DNA of 40,859 nt. It comes from UBA1794 sp964439955. Its GTDB lineage: Bacteria; Bacteroidota; Bacteroidia; Bacteroidales; Bacteroidaceae. The position numbers and the translations under genes are program-made. The DNA is taken from NCBI GenBank assembly GCA_964439955.1, contig CAYTPX010000016.1, positions 1 through 40,859 on the forward strand, given 5' to 3'. Positions 32,741 through 40,776 of the stretch are shown here, piece by piece; within the stretch, counting starts at the first letter, position 1, and every line of letters begins with the position of its first letter. The notes beneath the pieces were generated by a model that searched no databases, was not told the origin of the DNA, and was given only the letters and a program-made list of their open reading frames with translations.

Positions 32741-33610
32741 TCACTTTCTCCCGCCGTCCTCTTTATACTTCAAGTTGTCGATCAGGCGGACAGTACCGCA
32801 ATAGGCCGTGATGCACCCCACGACATAGCCACTATCGCCCCATTCCCTTACCGGCTGCAAGCTATCGCCGTCCACTATCTCGAAATACTCCAGCTCCAAG
32901 CCGGGAGCCTCGGCCATGGCGCGCTCGACGAACTCCTTGGTTTCGCCCAGCGAATGCCCCGACTCCATATATTCCTTGCTCTTGAAGAGCGTACGCGAGA
33001 TAGCCAACGCCTGCACGCGCTGCCCCTCCGAGAGCAGCCTGTTGCGGCTGCTCAAGGCCAACCCGTCGGCCTCCCTCCGGATGGGGCAACCGACGATTTC
33101 CACGCCCTGCCCCAGCTGTTGGGCCAAGCGGCGCACGATGGCCAATTGCTGGAAATCCTTTTCGCCGAAATACGCCCGTGTCGGCTGCACGTACCGGAAC
33201 AGTTTGCTGACAACCTGCGCCACCCCGTTGAAATGCCCCGGGCGGCGCGGGCCTTCCATGACCTCGTCCAACGGCGGGAAGCGGAACACGCGCGTGTCCG
33301 GCTCCGGGTAGACCTCCTCCACCGAGGGAGCAAACACATAGTCTACGCCCAAGCCCTCCAGCAAACGGCAATCCTCATCCAAGGATCTTGGGTATTTCTC
33401 CAAATCAGACGGATCGTTAAACTGCGTGGGGTTCACAAAGATACTGACTACCACGGCATCATTCTCCGCCACGGCACGGCGCACCAGCGAAGCATGCCCC
33501 CCGTGCAAAGCCCCCATGGTGGGAACCAAACCGAGCGATTTACCTGCAGCATGGCAATGGTCAGCGGAAAGCTCGCAGGACAGCCCCGCTACCGTATGAA
33601 TTACTTTCAT
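32741..33610 (-). CDS. panC: Pantothenate synthetase
   Basis: PanC joins pantoate and beta-alanine with ATP to give pantothenate. The 289-residue product has the nucleotide-binding HxGH-type segment PTMGALHGGHASLVRRA, VSIFVNPTQFNDPSDL, the YFGEKDFQQLAIVRR block and SSRNRLLSEGQR (KMSKS-like loop). Length is normal. It is the first gene of the panC-panD operon and is divergent from the glycogen synthase-like gene. Confidence 0.95.
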   Translation of the reverse strand: MKVIHTVAGLSCELSADHCHAAGKSLGLVPTMGALHGGHASLVRRAVAENDAVVVSIFVNPTQFNDPSDLEKYPRSLDEDCRLLEGLGVDYVFAPSVEEVYPEPDTRVFRFPPLDEVMEGPRRPGHFNGVAQVVSKLFRYVQPTRAYFGEKDFQQLAIVRRLAQQLGQGVEIVGCPIRREADGLALSSRNRLLSEGQRVQALAISRTLFKSKEYMESGHSLGETKEFVERAMAEAPGLELEYFEIVDGDSLQPVREWGDSGYVVGCITAYCGTVRLIDNLKYKEDGGRK

Positions 33611-33657
33611 CCCGTTTTATAGTTACTTTATTGGGTCTTCTCCGAAAAAATCGGGCG

Positions 33658-33665
33658 CAAAATAA
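33658..33665 (-). promoter_or_regulatory. Possible -7 element for panC-panD
   Basis: The minus strand reads TTATTTTG, one mismatch from TAnnTTTG, 47 bases before the panC start. Confidence 0.35.
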
Positions 33666-33740
33666 GCCAATATTTAGCAGATAATGAAGAAAGAATCTAA
33701 ATTATTCAACCCATAGTGAGCATTTTACGGTTTTTTCCCG

Positions 33741-33748
33741 TATCTTTG
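33741..33748 (+). promoter_or_regulatory. Bacteroidetes -7 element for the GT5-like gene
   Basis: TATCTTTG fits TAnnTTTG, 39 bases before the start codon at 33788. Confidence 0.55.
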
Positions 33749-33787
33749 TCCCATAGTACAGATGCTATACATACCACCAAAAAGCAA

Positions 33788-34624
33788 ATGAAGGCACAAA
33801 AGATCCTATTCATCTCTCAAGAAATCACCCCCTACTTGCCGGAAGGGGAAAAAGCGGTAATCGGCAGGATGCTGCCACAATACGTCCAAGAAGCCGGGAG
33901 AGAAATCCGGACATTCATGCCCAAATGGGGAAACATCAACGAGCGGCGCAATCAATTGCACGAAGTCATCCGGCTATCCGGGATGAACCTGATCATTGAC
34001 GACACAGACCATCCGTTGGTCATCAAGGTAGCATCCATCCAGTCGGCCCGGATGCAAGTCTATTTCATCGACAACGACGACTACTTCCAAGGCATCGCCA
34101 ACGATTCTTACAATGAAGACGGGATTGCCGAAGAAAACGACTGCCGCACCATATTCTACGCGCGTGGGGTCTTGGAGACCGTCAAGAAATTGCGCTGGCA
34201 TCCGGAAATCATACATTGCCAAGGATGGATTTCCGCCTTGGCGCCCCTATACATCAAAACGGCCTACAAGGAAGAGCCCTCGTTCATGGAGTCCAAGATC
34301 GTGTTCTCCATCTTCGACGACAACCTAACCCACGACCTTCCCGCCGACTTTATCGACAAGCTAAAGATAAGGGGCGTAGCGCAAGAAGACCTTGCCCCGT
34401 TGGGAGAGGCTCCATACGACTATGCCAGTTTGCTCAAAATGGCATTGGCCTATTCCGACGGCGTAATCTTCCATACGGACAAAGTACCCGAAGGGATAAA
34501 AGAATATATTGAGAAATCAGGAATACCCACCGTCCGCTGCGAAGAGGGAAAAGACCCACAAGAACAAATCCTAAACCTATATGCCCAAGTTTGCGGCGGC
34601 AATACCCAAACGGAAGAAAGCTAA
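33788..34624 (+). CDS. Orphan N-terminal half of a glycogen/starch synthase (GT5-like)
   Basis: The 278-residue product aligns with the N-terminal Rossmann domain of GlgA (KILFISQEITPYLPEGE at the start; WHPEIIHCQGWISALAPLYIK matches the GlgA His segment) but ends where the C-terminal nucleotide-sugar-binding domain should begin. The KxGGLGDV loop that binds ADP-glucose is replaced by LPEGEKAVIG. It is therefore probably not a working synthase. Similar short genes are common in Bacteroidetes and are often annotated as glycogen synthase. Its neighbours are panC (divergent) and a DUF4270 lipoprotein downstream. Function is unknown. Confidence 0.75.
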   Translation: MKAQKILFISQEITPYLPEGEKAVIGRMLPQYVQEAGREIRTFMPKWGNINERRNQLHEVIRLSGMNLIIDDTDHPLVIKVASIQSARMQVYFIDNDDYFQGIANDSYNEDGIAEENDCRTIFYARGVLETVKKLRWHPEIIHCQGWISALAPLYIKTAYKEEPSFMESKIVFSIFDDNLTHDLPADFIDKLKIRGVAQEDLAPLGEAPYDYASLLKMALAYSDGVIFHTDKVPEGIKEYIEKSGIPTVRCEEGKDPQEQILNLYAQVCGGNTQTEES

Positions 34625-34640
34625 ATAAACAAGACCATGA

Positions 34641-34661
34641 TGGGGCAGGCACACTGCCCCA
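34641..34661. other. Intergenic hairpin before the DUF4270 gene
   Basis: TGGGGCAG (34641-34648) and CTGCCCCA (34654-34661) form an 8-bp stem with a five-base loop and no U-run. It could mark the end of the upstream transcript or stabilise an mRNA end. Confidence 0.4.
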
Positions 34662-34682
34662 CTCACCCTTATTCGACACGGA

Positions 34683-36155
34683 ATGAACCTACCCAAGAAA
34701 ACCACGCCCTTCCTCTTCGCCTTGGCCTGCTTGTTTGTGGCCTACTCCTGCGACGATTCGACAGACTTCATAGGCGCGTCAGTCATAGAGGGATCTGACT
34801 ACATCGAAGCACACCGCGCGACATTTTACTTGACTTCCTCGACAGTGCGGGCAGATACCATCTTCACCCGGAGCAGCACTGCCTATCTGGGGAAGTACAC
34901 CCACCCTGATTTCGGGAGTTTCGAGTCAAGTTTCATGACCCAGTTCAACGTCACGGAAACTTATGAGATTCCCGGCCTTTCCACATTCGTACCTACCGGA
35001 GGAAAGACCGAGTACCAAAATACCTCCGACGTGTACGACCGTTCGTTCACCCCTAAACGTTTCTACGTTTCCGGGCTCTACACTGAATATTTCGGGGACT
35101 CCTTGGCCGTAGGACGAATCAATATCTACCGCCTGCACCGCGACTTGACGAACACGGAGGACATTTACTATTCCAACATAGAGACGGGAGACTTCTATGA
35201 CGAGTCCGACCTTTTGGGCTCTTCCTTCTACTCTCCTATCAATCTCTCCATTCCCGAAGAAGACCGGAACAGCAACTACCTGTATACCTCCATAGACCTC
35301 CCGGTGGAAACCGGCAAGGAAATCATGGATGTGTACCTCGACTGCAAAAAGAACGGGAAGTCCTTCCACAACGAATTCCTAGACACGTTCAAAGGAATCT
35401 ACGCAAAACAAGTACAAGGCGACGGCGCAGTGCTCTACCTGAACCAAGTGCGCCTCTCATTCGTATTCGACCAATACGTGATTGAAGACGGGGAAATCTT
35501 GGTCAACTCCGAGCAACAAGACTCGACCGTGGAGGCTTCATTCAGTTTCAGCACGACCAAGGAAATCGTACAAGTGAACCAATTCCGTAACAACACGCCA
35601 GATGAGCTCTTGGAAGAAGACACTTGCACCTACATCAAGTCACCCGCCGGGCTATATACCCGAGTGAATATACCCCTCAGGGCTATTGCCGACTCCATAT
35701 TGGCCAACGGGGACAGCTTGAACGCCGCCTCGTTCACCATTTTCAACGACACGCTCCAGGAAACCCTCGACATCTCGGCGCCGGACTACCTGCTCCTCAT
35801 ACGAGATAGCGCCACGGTAAACGGTACTTTCTACAACTACCAGAAAGATTTCTTTGCCGACAACCAGTTAGCGGACGGGGTCACTTCCTACCTTGCGCAA
35901 GCCGGATCATTAGGATACAGCTTCAGCGACATCAAAGACCTGTTGCTTACCACCATCCATGAATACCAGAATGCGGGGAATGAAGTCCCTGAGACATTGG
36001 GCATACTCCTCATCCCGGTATCTGTCACGCTTGCCAACTCCTCCATCGTCGGGGTCAACCACCATTTGGAGCCATCCTATACTGTTTTTCAGGGCGGGCC
36101 GGACCCTGACCGCCATAACCTGCGCTTAAACGTATATTACTGCCGATACCGGTAA
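34683..36155 (+). CDS. DUF4270 family lipoprotein
   Basis: The 490-residue product begins with a lipoprotein signal (FVAYSCDD, Cys23), so it is attached to a membrane, probably the outer one. The body matches DUF4270 of Bacteroidetes: FIGASVIEGSDYI, the TSSTVRADTIFT block and the LGKYTHPDFGSFESSF segment soon after the lipobox, followed by beta-rich sequence throughout. No catalytic motif is visible and the function of the family is unknown. It lies 58 bases after the glycogen synthase-like gene. Confidence 0.82.
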   Translation: MNLPKKTTPFLFALACLFVAYSCDDSTDFIGASVIEGSDYIEAHRATFYLTSSTVRADTIFTRSSTAYLGKYTHPDFGSFESSFMTQFNVTETYEIPGLSTFVPTGGKTEYQNTSDVYDRSFTPKRFYVSGLYTEYFGDSLAVGRINIYRLHRDLTNTEDIYYSNIETGDFYDESDLLGSSFYSPINLSIPEEDRNSNYLYTSIDLPVETGKEIMDVYLDCKKNGKSFHNEFLDTFKGIYAKQVQGDGAVLYLNQVRLSFVFDQYVIEDGEILVNSEQQDSTVEASFSFSTTKEIVQVNQFRNNTPDELLEEDTCTYIKSPAGLYTRVNIPLRAIADSILANGDSLNAASFTIFNDTLQETLDISAPDYLLLIRDSATVNGTFYNYQKDFFADNQLADGVTSYLAQAGSLGYSFSDIKDLLLTTIHEYQNAGNEVPETLGILLIPVSVTLANSSIVGVNHHLEPSYTVFQGGPDPDRHNLRLNVYYCRYR

Positions 36156-36203
36156 AGTAGCTTAAATAGAAATTCTGCCCCATCTTCCTATAAAAGAACG
36201 AGA

Positions 36204-36246
36204 GAATCCCGAGTTGCTTTCCCCGCAGGAAACCGATTCGGGATTC
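36204..36246. other. Inverted repeat between the DUF4270 gene and proB
   Basis: GAATCCCGA (36204-36212) and TCGGGATTC (36238-36246) form a 9-bp stem with a long loop. No U-run follows, so a terminator role is only possible. Confidence 0.35.
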
Positions 36247-36310
36247 CCCTTTCCGGGCAACCCCACCCCCACCGTTTCCTCCAACCCACTTCCCTAACAT
36301 TTTTTCACTC

Positions 36311-37399
36311 ATGTCATCCTGCGCATATAAACGGATTGCCGTCAAAATCGGGAGCAATGTCCTAACCTGCACGGACGGGACGCTGGACACGGACAACCTG
36401 TCTTCCCTTGTCAATCAAATAGCCGAGTTGCACAAACAGAACGTGGAAATCGTGCTCATATCCTCCGGTGCCGTCGCCTCGGGGCAAAGCGAGTTCCATA
36501 CCGACAAAAAGCTAAACAGCGTGGAACGCCGCCAGTTGTTTTCCGCCATAGGCCAAGCCAAGCTCATCAACCGTTACTACGACCTGTTCCGCGAGCACCA
36601 CATCACGGTCGGGCAAGTACTGACGACCAAAGAAAGCCTGGCCACCCGCCGCCACTACCTGAACCAGAAAGCCTGCATGGAGGCCATGTGGAACTGCGGG
36701 GTCATCCCCATCGTAAACGAAAACGACACAATTTCCGTTACCGAGCTGATGTTTACCGACAACGACGAGCTGGGCGGCCTCATCGCAGGAATGATGAATG
36801 CCGAAGCCCTCATCCTGCTCAGCAATATCGACGGGCTTTTCGACGGAGACCCCACGGCGGCCGGGTCGAAAGTCATCCGGCAAATAGAACCCGGGAAAGA
36901 GTTGGGCCACTGCATACAGCCCGGCAAGTCCGATTTCGGGCGGGGCGGCATGCTCACCAAGACCCACATCGCCCGAAAAGTGGCCGATGAAGGCATACAC
37001 GTCTTCATCGCCAACGGCAAACGGAAAGACATCCTCCTCCAGTTGCTCCACGCCCCCGGCGAAACCCTCTGCACCCACTTCATCCCGGCACGGCCACGCC
37101 CCATGTCCAACGTGAAGAAATGGATAGCCCACAGCGACAGCTTTGCCAAGGGCAGCATCCACATCAACGAAAAAGCGGCTGAAACCATCCGGGACGAAAC
37201 AGCCGCAAGCATCCTCCCGGTGGGTGTCACCCGGATTGAAGGCGAGTTTGAGAAAGACGACATCGTACGCATCATTGACGCCTCGGGAAGGCACATCGGG
37301 GTGGGGAAAGCCGCCTGCTCCAGCCAGACCGCCCGCAAAACGATCGGGCGGCACCGGCAGAAACCCCTCGTACACTACGACTACCTCTACATCGAATGA
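36311..37399 (+). CDS. proB: Glutamate 5-kinase
   Basis: ProB phosphorylates glutamate, the first step of proline synthesis. The 362-residue product starts with KRIAVKIGSNVLT, continues with the amino acid kinase segments IVLISSGAVASGQ and PIVNENDTIS, and contains FGRGGMLTKTHIA. A C-terminal PUA domain (GSIHINEKAAETI onward) is present as in full-length ProB. proA begins 25 bases after the stop, forming the standard proBA operon. No proline-responsive leader is seen; the upstream gap holds an inverted repeat. Confidence 0.95.
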   Translation: MSSCAYKRIAVKIGSNVLTCTDGTLDTDNLSSLVNQIAELHKQNVEIVLISSGAVASGQSEFHTDKKLNSVERRQLFSAIGQAKLINRYYDLFREHHITVGQVLTTKESLATRRHYLNQKACMEAMWNCGVIPIVNENDTISVTELMFTDNDELGGLIAGMMNAEALILLSNIDGLFDGDPTAAGSKVIRQIEPGKELGHCIQPGKSDFGRGGMLTKTHIARKVADEGIHVFIANGKRKDILLQLLHAPGETLCTHFIPARPRPMSNVKKWIAHSDSFAKGSIHINEKAAETIRDETAASILPVGVTRIEGEFEKDDIVRIIDASGRHIGVGKAACSSQTARKTIGRHRQKPLVHYDYLYIE

Positions 37400-37424
37400 C
37401 AAACAAGAAAACACAAGAAACGCC

Positions 37425-38696
37425 ATGCAAGCCACACCTCCCCCCATCGCTTCCATAGAACGCCAACTGGCCTCGGCGCAAGAGGCTGCCCATACGATAG
37501 CCGGCCTCCCGTCCGAAACCATAGGACATTGCCTCAAGGCACTGGCCGATGAAACCGAACGCCGCATCCCCGAGATACTCTCGGCCAACGCCGAAGACCT
37601 CGCCCGCATGTCCCCTTCCGACCCCCGGTACGACCGCCTGCTGTTGGACGAGGGACGCCTCCGCGCCATCGCCTCCGACCTGAGGAAAGTGGCCGGACTG
37701 CCCACACCCGCAGGAAAAGTCCTGCAAGAGGTAACCCGCCCCAACGGCCTGCGGCTGCAAAGGGTTGCCGTACCGTTCGGGGTTGTCGGCGTCATCTACG
37801 AAGCACGCCCCAACGTAACGTTCGACGTCTTCTCCCTTTGCCTCAAAAGCCAGAACGCTTGCGTCCTAAAAGGGGGGAGCGACGCCGAATACTCCAACTC
37901 GGCCATCGCCAGCCTCATCAAAGACGTGCTGGAACGGCAAGGAATCACCCCCCACGCCATAGAACTCCTGCCCAGCGACCGCCAAGCCACGGACGCCCTG
38001 CTCCATGCCAGGGGCTACATCGACTTGCTCATCCCGCGAGGCAGCACGAGGCTCATCCAGCACGTGCGGGACAAATCCACCGTTCCCGTCATCGAGACCG
38101 GCGCCGGGGTATGCCACACCTACTTCGACGCCGAAGGCGACACCGGGAAAGGAAGCGCCATCATCAACAACGCCAAGACCCGCAGGGTAAGCGTCTGCAA
38201 CGCGCTCGACTGCCTCCTCGTCCACCGGGAAAGACTTGCGGCGCTCCCCGCGCTTTGTGCCGCATTGAAAGAAAAAAAGGTACGCATCTTTTCCGACAAA
38301 GAAGCAATGCTTTCCCTGCAAGGCCATTACCCCGGCGAACTGCTCGCGCCGGCCACGGAAGAAAGCTACGGCACAGAGTTCCTCTCCTACGCCATGGCCG
38401 TCCGTACCGTCGGCGGGCTCGACGAAGCCCTGTGCCACATACGCCGCTACGGCTCGGGGCACAGCGAGTGCATCATAACGGAAAACGGGGCAACCGCCTC
38501 ACGCTTCTTGCGCGAAGTGGACGCGGCCTGTGTCTACCATAACGCCTCTACCGCCTTCACCGACGGCGGGCAGTTCGGGCTGGGTGCAGAAATCGGCATC
38601 AGCACGCAGAAGCTGCACGCCCGCGGCCCCATGGGGCTGGAAGCCCTCTGCACCTACAAATGGCTCGTATGGGGCAACGGGCAAACCCGGCCTTAG
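37425..38696 (+). CDS. proA: Glutamate-5-semialdehyde dehydrogenase
   Basis: ProA reduces gamma-glutamyl phosphate with NADPH to the semialdehyde that cyclises on the way to proline. The 423-residue product has VPFGVVGVIYEARPNVTFD, NACVLKGGSDAEYSN, IETGAGVCHTYFDAEGD with the catalytic Cys, and FTDGGQFGLGAEIGIST. The start at 37425 (MQATPPPIA) lies behind proB; a longer frame that extends upstream reads proB out of phase. A terminator follows. Confidence 0.96.
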   Translation: MQATPPPIASIERQLASAQEAAHTIAGLPSETIGHCLKALADETERRIPEILSANAEDLARMSPSDPRYDRLLLDEGRLRAIASDLRKVAGLPTPAGKVLQEVTRPNGLRLQRVAVPFGVVGVIYEARPNVTFDVFSLCLKSQNACVLKGGSDAEYSNSAIASLIKDVLERQGITPHAIELLPSDRQATDALLHARGYIDLLIPRGSTRLIQHVRDKSTVPVIETGAGVCHTYFDAEGDTGKGSAIINNAKTRRVSVCNALDCLLVHRERLAALPALCAALKEKKVRIFSDKEAMLSLQGHYPGELLAPATEESYGTEFLSYAMAVRTVGGLDEALCHIRRYGSGHSECIITENGATASRFLREVDAACVYHNASTAFTDGGQFGLGAEIGISTQKLHARGPMGLEALCTYKWLVWGNGQTRP

Positions 38697-38712
38697 TCTC
38701 CCGGACACAAGA

Positions 38713-38745
38713 AGCCCCGGCTGTCCTCGAAAGCACGCCGGGGCT
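38713..38745. terminator. Terminator between proA and the convergent lipoprotein gene
   Basis: AGCCCCGGC (38713-38721) pairs with GCCGGGGCT (38737-38745) in a 9-bp stem. The T-run is weak on both sides. Confidence 0.6.
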
Positions 38746-38771
38746 GTATCCCTAAACGGATGTTCGGCAGA

Positions 38772-39245
38772 CTACTTCTGCTCAATCACCTGATAAGGAG
38801 TAGGCTCATTATGTTGGTACAGGCGTTTCACTTTTCCGCCATACCCCGTGACCGTCACGTCGTATCGCTTCACAAGCCCAAAGAACCAACTATGCACCAC
38901 ATTCTTATATTGAGGGTTTACGATGATGTCATACTGCCCCTGTTCCAAGGCATCATACATGGCACACGACTGCGCCTTGTCGATTCGCCGGCCAAGGAAG
39001 GATTTCTTTGCCGACTTGTCCTCGAAGTAAGCGTTTCCGCCCGACACACGGATACCCATGATATAACGCAGTTTAGCCTTCCCGGTTACCTTATTTTCCG
39101 CAGCAAGGTCAAAATCTGCGCGTATCTCGTTCGGGTGCGCTTGAGTGTTTATGAAAGGAGCCACAACGCCCGTTCTGCTTGTTGATGCGCAGCTTGCCAG
39201 AAAAAGTAAAGCAACGGTGGAAACTGCGCAAATCATTTTCTTCAT
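38772..39245 (-). CDS. Small hypothetical lipoprotein
   Basis: The 157-residue product has a lipoprotein signal (VALLFLASC, Cys19) and no recognised domain. After a Ser/Thr-rich linker come a basic, aromatic region (KAKLRYIMGIRVSGG) and KRYDVTVTGYGGKVKRLY near the end, consistent with a small beta-rich envelope protein. Its codons are less GC-rich than those of its neighbours. It lies 68 bases downstream of the structured RNA on the same strand, so a common transcript is possible. I do not know its function. Confidence 0.75.
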   Translation of the reverse strand: MKKMICAVSTVALLFLASCASTSRTGVVAPFINTQAHPNEIRADFDLAAENKVTGKAKLRYIMGIRVSGGNAYFEDKSAKKSFLGRRIDKAQSCAMYDALEQGQYDIIVNPQYKNVVHSWFFGLVKRYDVTVTGYGGKVKRLYQHNEPTPYQVIEQK

Positions 39246-39313
39246 AATGATGAAAATTTAGTGTTTGACGATTTTTGTTATAGTTTGATTAGTCCGTTCC
39301 TTGAGTCTGGACA

Positions 39314-39540
39314 ATAAAAAAGCGCGGACTAATTGCTTTGTTCGCTTTTTCTGGTATCGCCAAACACCGTTGCATCAAACAAGTAAAAGCCCACGCCATG
39401 GCATGAGCATTAACTTTTACTCCTTGATGCTGTTTCTAGAATTTGGCGATTTCGAAAAAGCGAGAATAAAACTAACGCTTCTTTATTTATATGTCCTTAG
39501 TCTGCAATGCTACATAGGCAACTCCTTTTTTTAGGTTCGT
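39314..39540 (-). ncRNA. Structured RNA candidate, 6S-like layout
   Basis: The minus strand folds into a long rod. Perfect paired blocks, in plus coordinates, are 39454-39463 with 39342-39351 (10 bp), 39442-39450 with 39356-39364 (9 bp), 39424-39430 with 39372-39378 (7 bp) and 39414-39421 with 39382-39389 (8 bp). The apical hairpin at 39389-39408 needs G-U pairs that exist only in the minus-strand transcript, which fixes the strand. An outer stem joins GACUAA at 39502-39497 with UUAGUC at 39332-39327, leaving a large asymmetric bubble. A -7 element lies just upstream, and a U-run at 39321-39316 marks a possible 3' end. Closing stem, central bubble and terminal rod recall 6S RNA, but the identity is unproven. 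It could instead be a leader of the lipoprotein gene. Confidence 0.65.
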
Positions 39541-39544
39541 GTGG

Positions 39545-39552
39545 CAAAGGTA
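39545..39552 (-). promoter_or_regulatory. Bacteroidetes -7 element for the structured RNA
   Basis: The minus strand reads TACCTTTG, a match to TAnnTTTG. The nearest minus-strand gene start is 300 bases away, so the element most likely serves the RNA between. Confidence 0.55.
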
Positions 39553-39659
39553 AGCCTTTTCGTTGTAAAAGCATGACGGCATATCGCTTTTTTGCCTTCC
39601 AACCGGGCAATAAGGCCGAATTCATAGGGTAAAGAATTGCACAACGCCCCGGAAATCCC

Positions 39660-39667
39660 TACTTTTG
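39660..39667 (+). promoter_or_regulatory. Bacteroidetes -7 element for argF'
   Basis: TACTTTTG fits TAnnTTTG, 54 bases before the argF' start. Confidence 0.55.
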
Positions 39668-39721
39668 GCGCAGATTAAAGCAGGAAAACTGCCACCCATC
39701 ACTACAAAACCTTCCGAAAAA

Positions 39722-40678
39722 ATGAAAAAATTCACTTGCGTGCAGGACATAGGCGACCTGCATACCGCACTACAAGAAGCATTCGAAATCAAAAAAGAAC
39801 GCTACAAATACCAGCACCTCGGGCATAACAAGACTCTGATGCTCGTGTTCTTCAACTCCAGCCTCCGCACCCGCCTCAGCACCCAGAAAGCAGGCCTGAA
39901 CTTGGGCATGGACGTCATCGTGCTCGACATCAACCAAGGCGCTTGGAAGTTAGAGACCGAACGGGGCGTCATCATGGACGGCGACAAGACCGAGCACCTG
40001 CTCGAAGCCATTCCCGTCATGGGCTGCTACTGCGACATCATCGGCGTGCGCTCCTTCGCACGCTTCGAGAACCGCGACGACGACTACAATGAGGTCATTC
40101 TCCAGCAGTTCATCCAATATTCCGGCCGCCCCGTTTTCTCCATGGAGGCCGCCACGGGCCATCCCCTGCAGAGTTTTGCCGACCTCATTACCATCGAAGA
40201 GTACAAACGCACGCCGCGCCCGAAAGTAGTCATGAGCTGGGCCCCGCACCCCAAAGCGCTTCCCCAGGCCGTGCCCAACTCCTTTGCCGAATGGATGAAC
40301 GCCGCCGACGTGGATCTCGTCATTACCCACCCGGAAGGCTATGAGCTCGACCCCAAATTCGTGGGCAACGCCCGCGTGGAGTACGACCAGATGGAAGCCT
40401 TCAAGGACGCCGATTTCGTATATGCCAAGAACTGGGCCGTAGCCCAAGGCGAACAGTACGGGCAAGTCATCAACAAAGACCGCAGTTGGACGGTAAGCAA
40501 CCGCCAAATGGCCGTAACCAACAACGCCTTCTTCATGCACTGCCTGCCCGTCCGGCGCAACATGATTGTTACCGACGAAGTCATCGAGTCGCCCAATTCC
40601 CTTGTGATTCCCGAGGCGGCCAACCGCGAAATTTCCGCGACGGTCGTACTGAAACGGCTGCTTGAGGGCTTGCAATAA
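39722..40678 (+). CDS. argF': N-succinylornithine/N-acetylornithine carbamoyltransferase
   Basis: This 318-residue enzyme of Bacteroidetes carbamoylates an N-acylated ornithine in arginine synthesis, instead of free ornithine. It has the carbamoyl-phosphate loop FFNSSLRTRLST near residue 44, the FSMEAATGHPLQSFADL segment and the FMHCLPVRRN block, and reads closely like the Bacteroides fragilis N-succinylornithine enzyme. In that enzyme residue 90 is Pro and sets succinyl specificity; the acetylornithine enzyme has Glu there. Here residue 90 is Thr (GDKTEHLLEA), so the acyl group preferred is uncertain. The start at 39722 (MKKFTCVQD) is the family start. A strong terminator follows. Confidence 0.92.
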   Translation: MKKFTCVQDIGDLHTALQEAFEIKKERYKYQHLGHNKTLMLVFFNSSLRTRLSTQKAGLNLGMDVIVLDINQGAWKLETERGVIMDGDKTEHLLEAIPVMGCYCDIIGVRSFARFENRDDDYNEVILQQFIQYSGRPVFSMEAATGHPLQSFADLITIEEYKRTPRPKVVMSWAPHPKALPQAVPNSFAEWMNAADVDLVITHPEGYELDPKFVGNARVEYDQMEAFKDADFVYAKNWAVAQGEQYGQVINKDRSWTVSNRQMAVTNNAFFMHCLPVRRNMIVTDEVIESPNSLVIPEAANREISATVVLKRLLEGLQ

Positions 40679-40684
40679 AAGACC

Positions 40685-40728
40685 AAAGCCGCATTGCCAC
40701 CCAAGAAGTGGGGCAATGCGGCTTTTTT
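40685..40728 (+). terminator. Terminator after argF'
   Basis: AAAGCCGCATTGCC (40685-40698) pairs with GGCAATGCGGCTTT, followed by further Ts to 40728. Confidence 0.9.
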
Positions 40729-40776
40729 CCTGTGGATGCCACCCACGCAGGCGTAGAACTTTGCGGAGGCAAGCAC

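Noticed and set aside
36204..36260. 22-bp repeat array upstream of proB
   Set aside because: CTTTCCCCG at 36217 and CTTTCCGGG at 36249 are 32 apart, so the period fails; only an inverted repeat is supported.
38760..39185. 141-codon plus-strand open frame
   Set aside because: It is antisense to the lipoprotein gene, which has a clear lipobox and signal peptide; no homology is visible.
39301..39534. 77-codon plus-strand open frame
   Set aside because: It is the antisense of the structured RNA, has no ribosome binding site, and its sequence follows from the paired segments.
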